From an uncultured Clostridia bacterium (GTDB taxonomy: Bacteria > Bacillota > Clostridia > UBA1381): DNA of 35,863 nucleotides. Made by a program: the position numbers and the translations under genes. How positions within the stretch are numbered: position 1 is the stretch's first letter; every line of letters starts with the position of its first letter. Under the pieces are notes generated by a model. The model was not told the DNA's origin, made no database searches, and worked only from the letters and a program-made list of their open reading frames with translations. Shown one piece after another: positions 1-7,540 of the stretch. The stretch covers positions 1 to 35,863 of the forward strand of contig CANQYQ010000007.1 in assembly GCA_947628155.1 (NCBI GenBank), in the 5' to 3' direction.

Positions 1-2342
1 CCGCCCGAGCCGAGGAACAGGTAATATCCGTTTTCGGGAAGTCCGCTGCCGTAAGGATAATAGCCGTCGTTTTTGCTCGATTTATCCCTTACGACCACGT
101 TATTGTAATTTGATGTCGAGGTCGATACCTTAAATCCCGTATCGCCTATCGCTGTTTCACCGAGCGGGGAGGTGTCAAACTTCTTCACCTCGTTATACGC
201 GCCGCCGAAGGTGTATTCGGGTTCAGCCGGCTTTGTTTCGTCGTTTTTCTCTATCGTATAGCTTTGCGTTACGTCGCCGCCCGATACCGTAAACTTATTT
301 GACGACGCTTCGCGCGTGCCGATTTTCTTCGCGGTCGATGCGCGGTAGGTTCCGTCTGGCAGGCTTACCGTTATTTTGCCGTCCGCGCCGGTCGTTTGCG
401 TGACCGTATCGACGTTCAGAGCCGTCGCGCCGAGAGCCTCTATCGTAACGTCCATATCGGCGCACGGCTCGCCTTCGCATGTATACGTAAGCTCCACGTT
501 TCTTTTCTCCGATACATCCGGCACGCTCTCATATTCCGCGATCACATTATAGAAGCCGAGCACGCTGTCACCCGTTTCCGCGTCAACGAGAGTCGGAGTA
601 AAGCGCTTTCCGTACATGCAGTCGATCGCCACTACTCCCGCAAGCTCCTCTTTTGTTGTGATAACAACCTTCGTGTTACCGACTATCTCAGCGTTTGTTA
701 CGGTAAGCGTCACGCCTTTTCCGCTGTCCGAGCCGGTGATCTGTCTTGAAGCGCGGTTACGGACTGTAAATTCTTTTGTCAAATCGCCGAGCGCGATTTT
801 ATAACCGCCGCCGCTCACGTTTGTTATGCCTATACGCTTTGTTCCCGTCGCGAGCTTTAATCCGTCCGTATTTTTAAATGTGAGAGTGATTTCGTTTTCA
901 CCCGTCACCGCTGCCGTGTCGATAGTCGGCTCGCGGAAGCTTACGTCAGTTTTGCCGTAAACCACATTTTCCGCCGCGCTTGCCCACTTCTTACCGAGCT
1001 TCACGTTTGACGCGGCGTTATTGTGAATGGTGTCGCCAAGCTCAAACTCGCTTGTGCCGACAACGTAGACGTTATCATACAGTTCTTCATTTTGACGCTG
1101 AATGTCCTTGATAAACGACCATCTGTCAAAGTCGCTGTCCTGGTTCGCGTCGTTGATCTGCGTCGTTATGATCGGCACATCGTCTCCGAAAAACGCGCGC
1201 ATTTCGTCAAATACCTTTTGCTGATTTTCCTTGTACGCGTAGGCAAGGCTGTCCTTGTCCGTGTCGTTGCAGCCCTGGTACCATAAAATACCCTTTACGT
1301 TATGCGACGGCATTTTGTCAAAGCAGGACTTTAAAGCGGCGATCAAGTATCCGCTGTTCGCGTCATTGAGTATTCCGTTAACCCATTGATATGTGTATGT
1401 TCCGCCGACGGACGACTGAACTATTCCGACAGGCACATCCTCGCTCGCGGCTATTTCACGCGCGAAGCTCGTGACCGGAGACGTTCTTACGCCCGTTTTA
1501 AAAAATCTGCCCTCGCCCGCGGGATGGCTCATTTTCTGCCATGTGCAGTCCTCGGGGAAAATTATGTGCATATTATCGTTTATCGGGTCATCCGTATCGG
1601 GTTTAAAATTGTCCGTGACCGCGCCCATATCCGTCATGTTGGATTGTCCCGCGGCGACCCACACGTCGCCTACCGCGACATTTTCGTATTCAGCGATAAC
1701 ATCAGCGCCGGATTTAACCGTTATATTGTGGTGCCCGACCGTAAGCGTTTTTGTGTATGTGAATGTTTTATCGTTAACGGTTACGTCCTCTCCGGCCGCT
1801 CCGTCAACCTCTGCCGTCACCTGTTCACTACCCGTTTCAAGCTTTCCCGAAATCGTAATTTCCGCTTCGTCGTTTTCGCCGCGCTGATAAACCTGCCACG
1901 ACATCGGCGCGCGTGTTATAGCAACGCCGTGTACATATTCCGGCTCCGTACCGAGCGACGCTGTAACCTCCGTGCCGTCGAGAATTTCAATCGCCTCGCA
2001 GTTGCGCGCGTGCTTAAATTCAAGTGTGCCGTTCGATGCGGTTAAGGTTTCCTCTTTTATAACCGTACCGTCCTTCAGTTCCTGCTTAACTGTATAGCTT
2101 TTGCACGCCGTAAGCCCTTCCGCGCGGAACACCGGCTGGTTTATGCGCATACCCTGAATGACCTCCGGGATCTCGGTAATTGTTTTTTCGTCAAGCTCGC
2201 CGCCGCTGTAGCAGGTTTGCGAGCCGACGATGTTCTGATGCTTAAATACAATGCCGTCAGCCGCTGCCGGGGTAACGCGAAACCCCGCGGCTTGTGAACA
2301 CAGCATGGATACTCCAAGCATACATGCAATCAATCTTTTCAT
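1..2342 (-). CDS. Secreted sialate O-acetylesterase-like carbohydrate esterase (3' end outside window)
   Basis: The frame stays open from the ATG at 2342 to the left edge (780 codons), so the C-terminus is missing. The start follows a GGAGG motif and encodes a signal peptide (MKRLIACMLGVSMLCSQAAG). The SASA/DUF303 esterase domain is marked by WVAAGQSNM, with the expected nucleophile at Ser234, and by GILWYQGCNDTD around residues 352-362, the usual second block of the family. Residues before about 220 look like beta-sandwich modules. After the esterase come an Ig-like/carboxypeptidase-regulatory-like module (about residues 605-690) and the start of another domain. The family removes acetyl groups from sialic acids or plant polysaccharides, so export and glycan deacetylation are likely; the substrate is unknown. 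It is divergent from an AraC-type regulator, which suggests sugar-responsive control. Confidence 0.85.
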   Translation of the reverse strand, partial: MKRLIACMLGVSMLCSQAAGFRVTPAAADGIVFKHQNIVGSQTCYSGGELDEKTITEIPEVIQGMRINQPVFRAEGLTACKSYTVKQELKDGTVIKEETLTASNGTLEFKHARNCEAIEILDGTEVTASLGTEPEYVHGVAITRAPMSWQVYQRGENDEAEITISGKLETGSEQVTAEVDGAAGEDVTVNDKTFTYTKTLTVGHHNITVKSGADVIAEYENVAVGDVWVAAGQSNMTDMGAVTDNFKPDTDDPINDNMHIIFPEDCTWQKMSHPAGEGRFFKTGVRTSPVTSFAREIAASEDVPVGIVQSSVGGTYTYQWVNGILNDANSGYLIAALKSCFDKMPSHNVKGILWYQGCNDTDKDSLAYAYKENQQKVFDEMRAFFGDDVPIITTQINDANQDSDFDRWSFIKDIQRQNEELYDNVYVVGTSEFELGDTIHNNAASNVKLGKKWASAAENVVYGKTDVSFREPTIDTAAVTGENEITLTFKNTDGLKLATGTKRIGITNVSGGGYKIALGDLTKEFTVRNRASRQITGSDSGKGVTLTVTNAEIVGNTKVVITTKEELAGVVAIDCMYGKRFTPTLVDAETGDSVLGFYNVIAEYESVPDVSEKRNVELTYTCEGEPCADMDVTIEALGATALNVDTVTQTTGADGKITVSLPDGTYRASTAKKIGTREASSNKFTVSGGDVTQSYTIEKNDETKPAEPEYTFGGAYNEVKKFDTSPLGETAIGDTGFKVSTSTSNYNNVVVRDKSSKNDGYYPYGSGLPENGYYLFLGSG

Positions 2343-2370
2343 AAATAGTCCTCCGTTTCCAAAAAGTGTG

Positions 2371-2410
2371 TAAGCGGCGAAGGGAAAGAGAGAATAGCCT
2401 CCGCCGCTTA
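2371..2410 (-). promoter_or_regulatory. Hairpin in the esterase 5' leader
   Basis: TAAGCGGCG (2371-2379) and CGCCGCTTA (2402-2410) form a perfect 9-bp inverted repeat with a 22-nt spacer. It lies between the probable -10 box of the esterase gene and its ribosome binding site, so it would be in the mRNA leader or act as a DNA operator. Its role is not known. Confidence 0.45.
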
Positions 2411-2422
2411 TCCGTTAATATA

Positions 2423-2428
2423 ATTATA
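2423..2428 (-). promoter_or_regulatory. Probable -10 box of the esterase gene
   Basis: On the minus strand this is a perfect TATAAT, about 80 nt upstream of the esterase start. The matching -35 position (ATAGAA at 17-nt spacing) is poor, which would suit a promoter that needs an activator such as the divergent AraC-type protein. That last point is inference. Confidence 0.4.
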
Positions 2429-2467
2429 CCGCCCGAAAAACAGATTTCTATTATGATTAGTCAGTTC

Positions 2468-2523
2468 TTGTTATCAAAAAGTCAGAATTTTATATTTACA
2501 CGGTATTAAATAAAAGCTATAAT
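2468..2523 (+). promoter_or_regulatory. Overlapping sigma-A-type promoters for the AraC-type regulator
   Basis: Two well-spaced candidates overlap: TTGTTA (2468-2473)-N17-TATATT (2491-2496), and TTTACA (2495-2500)-N17-TATAAT (2518-2523). The first would give a leader of about 40 nt. The second would give only about 12 nt before the start codon at 2542, so the first is the better fit. Confidence 0.5.
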
Positions 2524-2541
2524 TATAATGAGGTGAGGCGC

Positions 2542-3363
2542 ATGGATGTACACAATAAAAATACGCTGTTAAATCAGCGCATATCACGGCTGCAAACGGA
2601 ATTTATATTGATAGACCACGGCTTATGCCCGGATTGGTCGCGTCTCCCGCACAGGCGAAGACGCGACAGCGTTTATCTAATTCTCGGCGGCAAGGGTGAA
2701 ATTGAGATAAACGGACAGAAAATATATCCGACAAAAAACAATATGGTACTTTTGCCGCGCGGGTCGGTGGTGTCGCTGCATTCGGAAAACGAAACCTGCT
2801 ATAATAAATACTGGTGCGATTTTTTGATGCACTTTGACGGAGTGTCGCTGTTTGACGTGATAGATTTTCCGTATATGATAGAGCTTGACGATATTTCCCG
2901 CGCGCTGGATCTGTTCAAATTGCTTGATGAGCTTCATTTAAATACCGACGCTGCGTCGGCGTTAAAGCTTAACGCGGCTTTATTGGAAATAATTTCAATG
3001 TTTTTGGAATATGATCCGCGCGGCGTGAGACACAGCGCAAAGGATAATCCGTTTACAGATGAAATGAAGGCGTTTATAAATGCGCATATAAGCGGCGATC
3101 TGTCGGTCAAGGTACTTGCCGGTGCGATGGGGTTTAACGAAAAATATTTTATCGACCTGTTCCGCCGCCACTTCGGTACGACTCCCGCGAGATATGTTAA
3201 AACCGCGCGCCTTGAGGCGGCAAAGCACGAGCTTTTATATTCCGACAGCAAAATATCGTCTCTTCCGGCAAAAATAGGGTACTCGACCGTTCAGAAATTC
3301 TCGGCGGATTTTAAGGCTTATACGGGATTTACCCCGTCAGAATTTCGCCGGCGGTTTAAATGA
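2542..3363 (+). CDS. AraC-family transcriptional regulator
   Basis: 273-residue protein with an N-terminal cupin-like ligand domain (about residues 35-100, including EIEINGQKIYP and NNMVLLPRGS) and a C-terminal double helix-turn-helix of the AraC/XylS type (about 170-273). The second helix region carries the typical end GYSTVQKFSADFKAYTGFTPSEFRR. I chose the ATG at 2542, which has GAGGTG six bases upstream. A GTG at 2533 would add three residues but lacks a good ribosome binding site. The gene is divergent from the secreted esterase, so it probably controls that gene in response to a sugar; the inducer cannot be read from sequence. Confidence 0.88.
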   Translation: MDVHNKNTLLNQRISRLQTEFILIDHGLCPDWSRLPHRRRRDSVYLILGGKGEIEINGQKIYPTKNNMVLLPRGSVVSLHSENETCYNKYWCDFLMHFDGVSLFDVIDFPYMIELDDISRALDLFKLLDELHLNTDAASALKLNAALLEIISMFLEYDPRGVRHSAKDNPFTDEMKAFINAHISGDLSVKVLAGAMGFNEKYFIDLFRRHFGTTPARYVKTARLEAAKHELLYSDSKISSLPAKIGYSTVQKFSADFKAYTGFTPSEFRRRFK

Positions 3364-3451
3364 CGCGGCGCGCGCGTATTATGCGGAGACATTTTCTCTG
3401 AACGGGATCTACGCTGCCGCCGTATTTATATTTGGAAAGAAATATAAATGA

Positions 3452-3488
3452 AAAATGGTTTGCCGTTTTAAAAACGGCAAACCATTTT
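3452..3488. terminator. Bidirectional intrinsic terminator
   Basis: AAAATGGTTTGCCG (3452-3465) pairs perfectly with CGGCAAACCATTTT (3475-3488). The arms end in T or A runs on both strands. It lies 88 nt after the AraC-type gene and about 210 nt after spoIIIAH, so it can stop transcription from both sides. Confidence 0.75.
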
Positions 3489-3496
3489 AGAGCTCG

Positions 3497-3636
3497 TTCA
3501 CATAAAGCTAACGTCCTCTCGGGAAAATTCAGCTCATGCTTCGTTAAAATCCTTGACTTACGTTAGTAAGTCCGCGGATTTTTGCCGTGTCCGAGCTGAA
3601 TTTACGCTCAAAATTCGCAAATCTATTTTATGTAAA
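3497..3636. repeat. Nested palindromic intergenic element, MITE-like candidate
   Basis: Four concentric pairs of arms share one centre: 3497-3506 with 3627-3636 (TTCACATAAA/TTTATGTAAA, one mismatch), 3525-3535 with 3593-3603 (AAATTCAGCTC/GAGCTGAATTT, perfect), 3546-3552 with 3576-3582 (AAAATCC/GGATTTT), and 3555-3561 with 3566-3572 (GACTTAC/GTAAGTC, 4-nt loop). No ORF in it looks genuine. The architecture resembles a small non-autonomous mobile or dispersed repeat, or a structured RNA. No second copy is visible in this window. Confidence 0.55.
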
Positions 3637-3647
3637 TACGCTTGGTC

Positions 3648-3688
3648 CCGACATTCGCATGGCACGCGCGCCGCCTTTTTAATGTCGG
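3648..3688 (-). terminator. Weak hairpin after spoIIIAH
   Basis: CCGACATT (3648-3655) and AATGTCGG (3681-3688) form an 8-bp stem with a GC-rich loop, starting 10 nt after the spoIIIAH stop codon. There is no T run after the stem on the minus strand, so termination here would be inefficient; the hairpin at 3452-3488 is the stronger stop. Confidence 0.35.
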
Positions 3689-3697
3689 CCGGATCTT

Positions 3698-4384
3698 CTA
3701 TTTTACTTCAATAATTCGTATATTCTGCGCGCCCAGATCCGTTTGGCCGGTAATGATATCGGTAAGCACCGCGACATCGTCCTGTGAGAATCCGTCCTTG
3801 CGAACGGAGACGTTTGCGGTGTCGTCCTCTATATATACGCATATTTCCGCGTAGCCCTTTGACTGCGCAATGCTTTCTATCGCCGTCTCCTTCTCTACGT
3901 TTTCGGCCGCGGATAAAATCTTATCGCCGGCTTTTTTGCGGATTTCTTCGTCAAAGCTTTCGTTCGAGGCGGTCTGGTTCAGAATCTCAAGCGATTTTGA
4001 ACGCGACGTTTCCTTATCGAGCCGAGCCTGCTCGAAATAGCCGCCGGTATCGCTTACCGTTTCGACGGCCGAATCATTTGTTCCGTCGGCGGTTTCGCCG
4101 GCGTTTTCCCCACCGGCCGCGTCCTCGGCCGCCGTTTCCTCCGCTGTGTCGCCGGTGGCTGTTTCATCTCCCTCGGCCGCGGTCTCTTCGGTTTTTTCGG
4201 CGGTATCCTCGACTTCGGAGACACTGCTTACATACTGCGCCTCTCCGAGCTTTTTACCTGTCTCGATATAGCTGCCGCCGTCCTTGACGCTTATCGTATC
4301 CTGATACGACCAGTTCAGATACCCCGCCACACCTATCAAAATCACAAGCGAAGCCGCGATAAGCTCCTTTTTTCTGAGAATCAT
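3698..4384 (-). CDS. spoIIIAH: Stage III sporulation protein AH
   Basis: 228 residues. A short cytoplasmic N-terminus and one membrane helix (about 9-25) are followed by an acidic Thr/Glu/Ala-rich linker (about 55-112) and the conserved ring-building domain, which starts at YFEQARLDKETSRSKSLEIL and runs to the C-terminus. SpoIIIAH sits in the mother-cell membrane and its outer domain binds forespore SpoIIQ, forming the channel that links both cells during engulfment. It is the last gene of the operon, 5 nt after spoIIIAG. The linker looks long and of low complexity; the fold and gene order make the assignment firm. Confidence 0.93.
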   Translation of the reverse strand: MILRKKELIAASLVILIGVAGYLNWSYQDTISVKDGGSYIETGKKLGEAQYVSSVSEVEDTAEKTEETAAEGDETATGDTAEETAAEDAAGGENAGETADGTNDSAVETVSDTGGYFEQARLDKETSRSKSLEILNQTASNESFDEEIRKKAGDKILSAAENVEKETAIESIAQSKGYAEICVYIEDDTANVSVRKDGFSQDDVAVLTDIITGQTDLGAQNIRIIEVK

Positions 4385-4389
4385 TCCTC

Positions 4390-4884
4390 TTATTCCTCCT
4401 TTTTATATATACATACTCTATGTGCAGGTACATCAAGCACTGCCGTTACCGCTTCGGATACCGCTTGACGGACGTACGCCTTATCCGCGCCCTGCGCGGC
4501 AATTATTACACCCTTCACCTCCGGATATGTTTCTTTAACGACCATAGGCTGATTGCCTGTCATGACCGCCCTTTTATCCTCGCTTTCCTCGTTTCCCTCG
4601 TCGCGCCCCACGCTGTTTGTCTTTGTCTCGTAGGCTATGTCCTTTTCGGCGGTGGAGTAATATGTTATCATTACATCCACATCTCCGGCGCCGTCGATCT
4701 GTGACAGAATGGCGGCCAGCCGTTCCTCGTCGTTTGCGTTTGTATGTACTTCATCATCCTTTTTCGGCTTGTTTGCACCTTCGTTTCCGAACGCTGTCAT
4801 AAGTATCGCGCCAATTATAAATATTACGCCCAGAAGCTGAATATGCTTGTTTTTGAGCAGTTTGACAAATTCGCTATTCTTCAT
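4390..4884 (-). CDS. spoIIIAG: Stage III sporulation protein AG
   Basis: 164 residues with one membrane helix (about 15-33) and an outer domain that includes RLAAILSQIDGAGDVDVMIT and a conserved end with VKGVIIAAQGADKAYVRQAV. In the family SpoIIIAG forms a large ring in the intermembrane space of the feeding-tube channel. Its start codon lies inside the end of spoIIIAF (11-nt overlap), which suggests translational coupling. The middle (about residues 75-105, charged, NSVGRDEGNEESEDKR) is the variable loop typical of the family. Confidence 0.92.
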   Translation of the reverse strand: MKNSEFVKLLKNKHIQLLGVIFIIGAILMTAFGNEGANKPKKDDEVHTNANDEERLAAILSQIDGAGDVDVMITYYSTAEKDIAYETKTNSVGRDEGNEESEDKRAVMTGNQPMVVKETYPEVKGVIIAAQGADKAYVRQAVSEAVTAVLDVPAHRVCIYKKEE

Positions 4885-5314
4885 ATATCATATCAACCCC
4901 GTATATGCCGCAAAGCTCGCGCTTTGCCGTTTCGCTGAGCTGTCCGCGCACCGTAATGCGCTCTATGCCCTCTATTTCATTTTTATCGTTTATATTAATT
5001 TCGGCGCGCGCGCGGATATCGGCGTTATATTCGCGTTTCATACGCGCCTCGATATCCTCCTCGACACGCCGCCGCAGCTCATCCGCCACAGCGTTTGCGT
5101 ACGCGTTTTCGTCATAGCTTTGGGATGATGAAATTTCCGGGATTTCAAATCCGCCGCTGTCCGCGAGTAGATCCGTGATGGGCAGGGCGGCGCACGCGAG
5201 GATGATCATACCGGTTACGAGCCTTACGTAGCTCCGCCATTTTTCGGGGGTCATCATTGACGAGAGGGCGGATAACACTGCCGTACCGAGTATCATAAGA
5301 AAATACGCCTTCAT
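4874..5314 (-). CDS. spoIIIAF: Stage III sporulation protein AF
   Basis: 146 residues. The start chosen is the ATG at 5314, which follows AGGAGG; the frame is open further upstream but would run into spoIIIAE. Two membrane helices in the first 55 residues (MKAYFLMILGTAVLSALSSM and VRLVTGMIILACAALPITDL) precede a soluble domain of about 90 residues with many charged residues. SpoIIIAF belongs to the SpoIIIA channel and its soluble domain resembles ring-building domains. It lies 8 nt downstream of the spoIIIAE stop and overlaps spoIIIAG by 11 nt. Confidence 0.9.
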   Translation of the reverse strand: MKAYFLMILGTAVLSALSSMMTPEKWRSYVRLVTGMIILACAALPITDLLADSGGFEIPEISSSQSYDENAYANAVADELRRRVEEDIEARMKREYNADIRARAEININDKNEIEGIERITVRGQLSETAKRELCGIYGVDMIYEE

Positions 5315-5322
5315 ACGACCTC

Positions 5323-6405
5323 CTAAAACCCGGTAGCCGCAAGGATTATGCCGATGTTTATTATAAACAGCACCATGATCATAACCGCCGCCGCAAACAG
5401 TGTCATTACGCTGTCGGATATGTCCCACAGCATATCGGATACTCGCTTTTCCGCAATCGGTTCGGATAAGGCCGCGCCGATTTTTAAGATGAGCTGCATT
5501 ACAAAGATTTTCAGCGCCGGGACAAGGCATATCACGCATATTGCCGTCATGCCCGCTACGCCGACGGCGTTTTTGATAAGCTTAGCTCCGCTCATGACGG
5601 TTGAAAGCGTATCGGATAAAAATCCGCCGACTACCGGCACAAGTGAACCAACCGCGAACTTAACCGCCTTGCCGCCTACCGCGTCAAGCGAAGGCGCGCT
5701 CATTCCGTATGCCGCGCATACCGCCGTGAAAACAGTTATTGCCGCCGCCATTATCCATTTCGCTATCGATTTTAATACACGGCAGAAATTTGAAATCTGG
5801 ACCTTGTCATTAATATTGCCCGCGACGGAAAGCACCGCCGAAAAACAAATCATAGGCACGAGACATTTCTCGACCGCAAGCGATATTACGTATACCGCGG
5901 CGGATAATACCGGCTCAAACGCGGCGGCGGACGCGGTCGAGCCGCACGCGTAAAGAGTCATAATAAGCGCGGGGGTAAGCTTAGTGATAAAGCTGCAGAC
6001 AGCTCCGGTAACGTTCGATACATAGCTAAGCGCAAGGGTGAAGCAGCCTAAGGCCGCCGTGCTCATAAGCGCGAAGCATACGAATCCCGCGGCCTCCGCC
6101 GTGCCCTTTCCGAACGAGTCGGATAGCACGCGAACAAGTCCGGCGAGCGCGGCAATTAATAATATCGCTATTACATATTTTGCGCTCATGCGTATTTCAT
6201 TCGTCAGCCGCCGGCCGAGCTCGTTTATAAGACGCACAGGGCTGAGCGAAAATCCGCCTTCCGCGATTTCTCCGACGGTGTCATTGAAAAAATCCTCTCC
6301 CGCGATACGCGGAGGCTCCGCAATTCGAGTATTCTCCGAAGCAAGGGCGGGGCGGGGGAGAAGCAGCATAATCGTGAAAAGCAAACTAAATACTGTTGAC
6401 CGCAT
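5323..6405 (-). CDS. spoIIIAE: Stage III sporulation protein AE
   Basis: 360-residue polytopic membrane protein. It starts with a signal-like segment ending in PRPALASE (about residue 24) and has about seven further hydrophobic segments, including the conserved FVMQLILKIGAALSEPIAEKRVSDML near residue 300. SpoIIIAE is a core membrane component of the SpoIIIA complex. The start at 6405 has AGAGGTG upstream and overlaps the end of spoIIIAD by 20 nt. Length and order fit the family. Confidence 0.93.
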   Translation of the reverse strand: MRSTVFSLLFTIMLLLPRPALASENTRIAEPPRIAGEDFFNDTVGEIAEGGFSLSPVRLINELGRRLTNEIRMSAKYVIAILLIAALAGLVRVLSDSFGKGTAEAAGFVCFALMSTAALGCFTLALSYVSNVTGAVCSFITKLTPALIMTLYACGSTASAAAFEPVLSAAVYVISLAVEKCLVPMICFSAVLSVAGNINDKVQISNFCRVLKSIAKWIMAAAITVFTAVCAAYGMSAPSLDAVGGKAVKFAVGSLVPVVGGFLSDTLSTVMSGAKLIKNAVGVAGMTAICVICLVPALKIFVMQLILKIGAALSEPIAEKRVSDMLWDISDSVMTLFAAAVMIMVLFIINIGIILAATGF

Positions 6406-6781
6406 TTATACACACCTCTAAAAATTCCTTGATTATCGGGAACGTGATGTATAATATCATCGCCTTTCCCGCAAGCTCCACCTTGGATGCTATCGAACCC
6501 TGCTCCGCGTCCTTTAGAACCTGCGCGGCAAATTCCGCGATATACGCGATCCCCAGGGTTTTTACGACTACCTCTATGTACTCCCGCCTTATTCCCGTCA
6601 TATTCGCCAGCGACGCAAAATCCGCGATTATGGAGGATAATATATTTATCGCCGGCACAAGCAGCACGGCTGTCGTAATAAGCGCTGTGAGCATGGCGTA
6701 TTCCCTGCGGTAATCCTTTAAAAACAGCGCAAGCGTGCCGCCCGTAAGCGCGATGCCGATTATTTTGAATATATCCGTCAT
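6386..6781 (-). CDS. spoIIIAD: Stage III sporulation protein AD
   Basis: 131 residues with four hydrophobic segments. Characteristic parts are the N-terminal IIGIALTGGTLALFLK and the region YIEVVVKTLGIAYIAEFAAQVLKDAE. SpoIIIAD is a small membrane component of the SpoIIIA channel and resembles SpoIIIAC with an added half. Its ATG overlaps the spoIIIAC stop (ATGA), so the two are probably translated together. Confidence 0.93.
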   Translation of the reverse strand: MTDIFKIIGIALTGGTLALFLKDYRREYAMLTALITTAVLLVPAINILSSIIADFASLANMTGIRREYIEVVVKTLGIAYIAEFAAQVLKDAEQGSIASKVELAGKAMILYITFPIIKEFLEVCINAVNSI

Positions 6782-6972
6782 AGTCCGAATATCTGCTTTA
6801 TGGAATCAAATAAATCGCCTATTTCACCGGTTATAATAAACAACACCGCTATAAGTCCGGCAATCGTTACCATAAGCGCTTGCTCGTCGCGCCCGGCGCG
6901 GGATAACAGCTGGTACAATACCGCTACGACGATCCCGACGCCCGCTACCTGAAAAATTAAATCTATATTCAT
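6778..6972 (-). CDS. spoIIIAC: Stage III sporulation protein AC
   Basis: 64 residues, two membrane helices (about 5-23 and 34-54) joined by the conserved loop SRAGRDEQALMVT. This is the usual size for SpoIIIAC, a membrane subunit of the engulfment channel. The gene is separated from spoIIIAB by 64 nt, much more than other junctions here. That gap holds three copies of GGGGACACTAAAA, the last of which runs directly into the ATG. Its GGGG may therefore act as the ribosome binding site. Confidence 0.92.
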   Translation of the reverse strand: MNIDLIFQVAGVGIVVAVLYQLLSRAGRDEQALMVTIAGLIAVLFIITGEIGDLFDSIKQIFGL

Positions 6973-7021
6973 TTTAGTGTCCCCATTTTAGTGTCCCCAT
7001 GCGCGGAGTTTTAGTGTCCCC
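6971..7021 (-). repeat. Triplicated GGGGACACTAAAA repeat between spoIIIAB and spoIIIAC
   Basis: On the minus strand three copies of GGGGACACTAAAA occur at 7021-7009, 6998-6985 and 6984-6971; the last two are direct 14-nt tandem copies including a following T. CATGCG/CGCATG flank the outer copy in inverted orientation. The middle copy creates ATG-GGG-ACA-CTA-AAA-TGA, whose stop overlaps the spoIIIAC ATG. Such short G-rich repeats resemble dispersed REP-like elements, but that is inference. Confidence 0.75.
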
Positions 7022-7036
7022 GCATGACTTGCGTTA

Positions 7037-7540
7037 TCATATCAGCAGCAGCGCGGCAAGCGCGCCGCAAAGGATGCCGCAGCCGCGGAATAAACGCCCA
7101 TTTTTATCGTACGCTTCGTGCGCTTGGGCACGGCGCGCTGACAGCGCGGCAAGAACGGCGTCGATATTGCGCTTTTGATCCTCCGCGTCGGTAAGCCCGA
7201 GACGGTTCCCGAGAGCGGAAACGGTTTGAACATCGGCCGCTGTCAGGCATAGAGTATCCGCGCTGTTGATTACCGCGTGCCGCCATGCCTTTTTTATCCC
7301 GTCCGCGTTCATATTATCCGCCGCCGAATAAAAGATTCGTCCGTCATTCATCATATCGCCTGCCGCGCGAAGCGCTTTTTCAAGCGCGGTATCGGCAAAG
7401 CATATCCGTGTTTTGAGATACTCGAGCGCCGAGGCAAATCCGTCGAGACTGTCCGCGCGTTTTTTCAGACGCGAGCTCATATACACGCCGGCCGCGGCGG
7501 ACGCGGACATAAGCATGAGCGCGCCGATAATACGTATCAT
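7037..7540 (-). CDS. spoIIIAB: Stage III sporulation protein AB
   Basis: 167 residues. An N-terminal hydrophobic segment (3-19) is followed by the conserved region GFASALEYLKTRICFADTAL and a C-terminal membrane helix ending the protein. SpoIIIAB is a membrane partner of the SpoIIIAA ATPase and resembles type II secretion F proteins. Its ATG overlaps the spoIIIAA stop (ATGA). The stop is followed by the repeat-containing gap before spoIIIAC. Confidence 0.9.
   Translation of the reverse strand: MIRIIGALMLMSASAAAGVYMSSRLKKRADSLDGFASALEYLKTRICFADTALEKALRAAGDMMNDGRIFYSAADNMNADGIKKAWRHAVINSADTLCLTAADVQTVSALGNRLGLTDAEDQKRNIDAVLAALSARRAQAHEAYDKNGRLFRGCGILCGALAALLLI

Noticed and set aside
1386-2045. 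Plus-strand open frame of 219 codons opposite the esterase
   Set aside because: The opposite frame encodes a signal peptide and clear SASA motifs; this frame has no recognisable domain and is a by-product of codon bias.
6971-7021. CRISPR or integron-type repeat at the spoIIIAB-spoIIIAC gap
   Set aside because: Units are 13-14 nt, two are directly adjacent without a spacer, and no associated genes are present.
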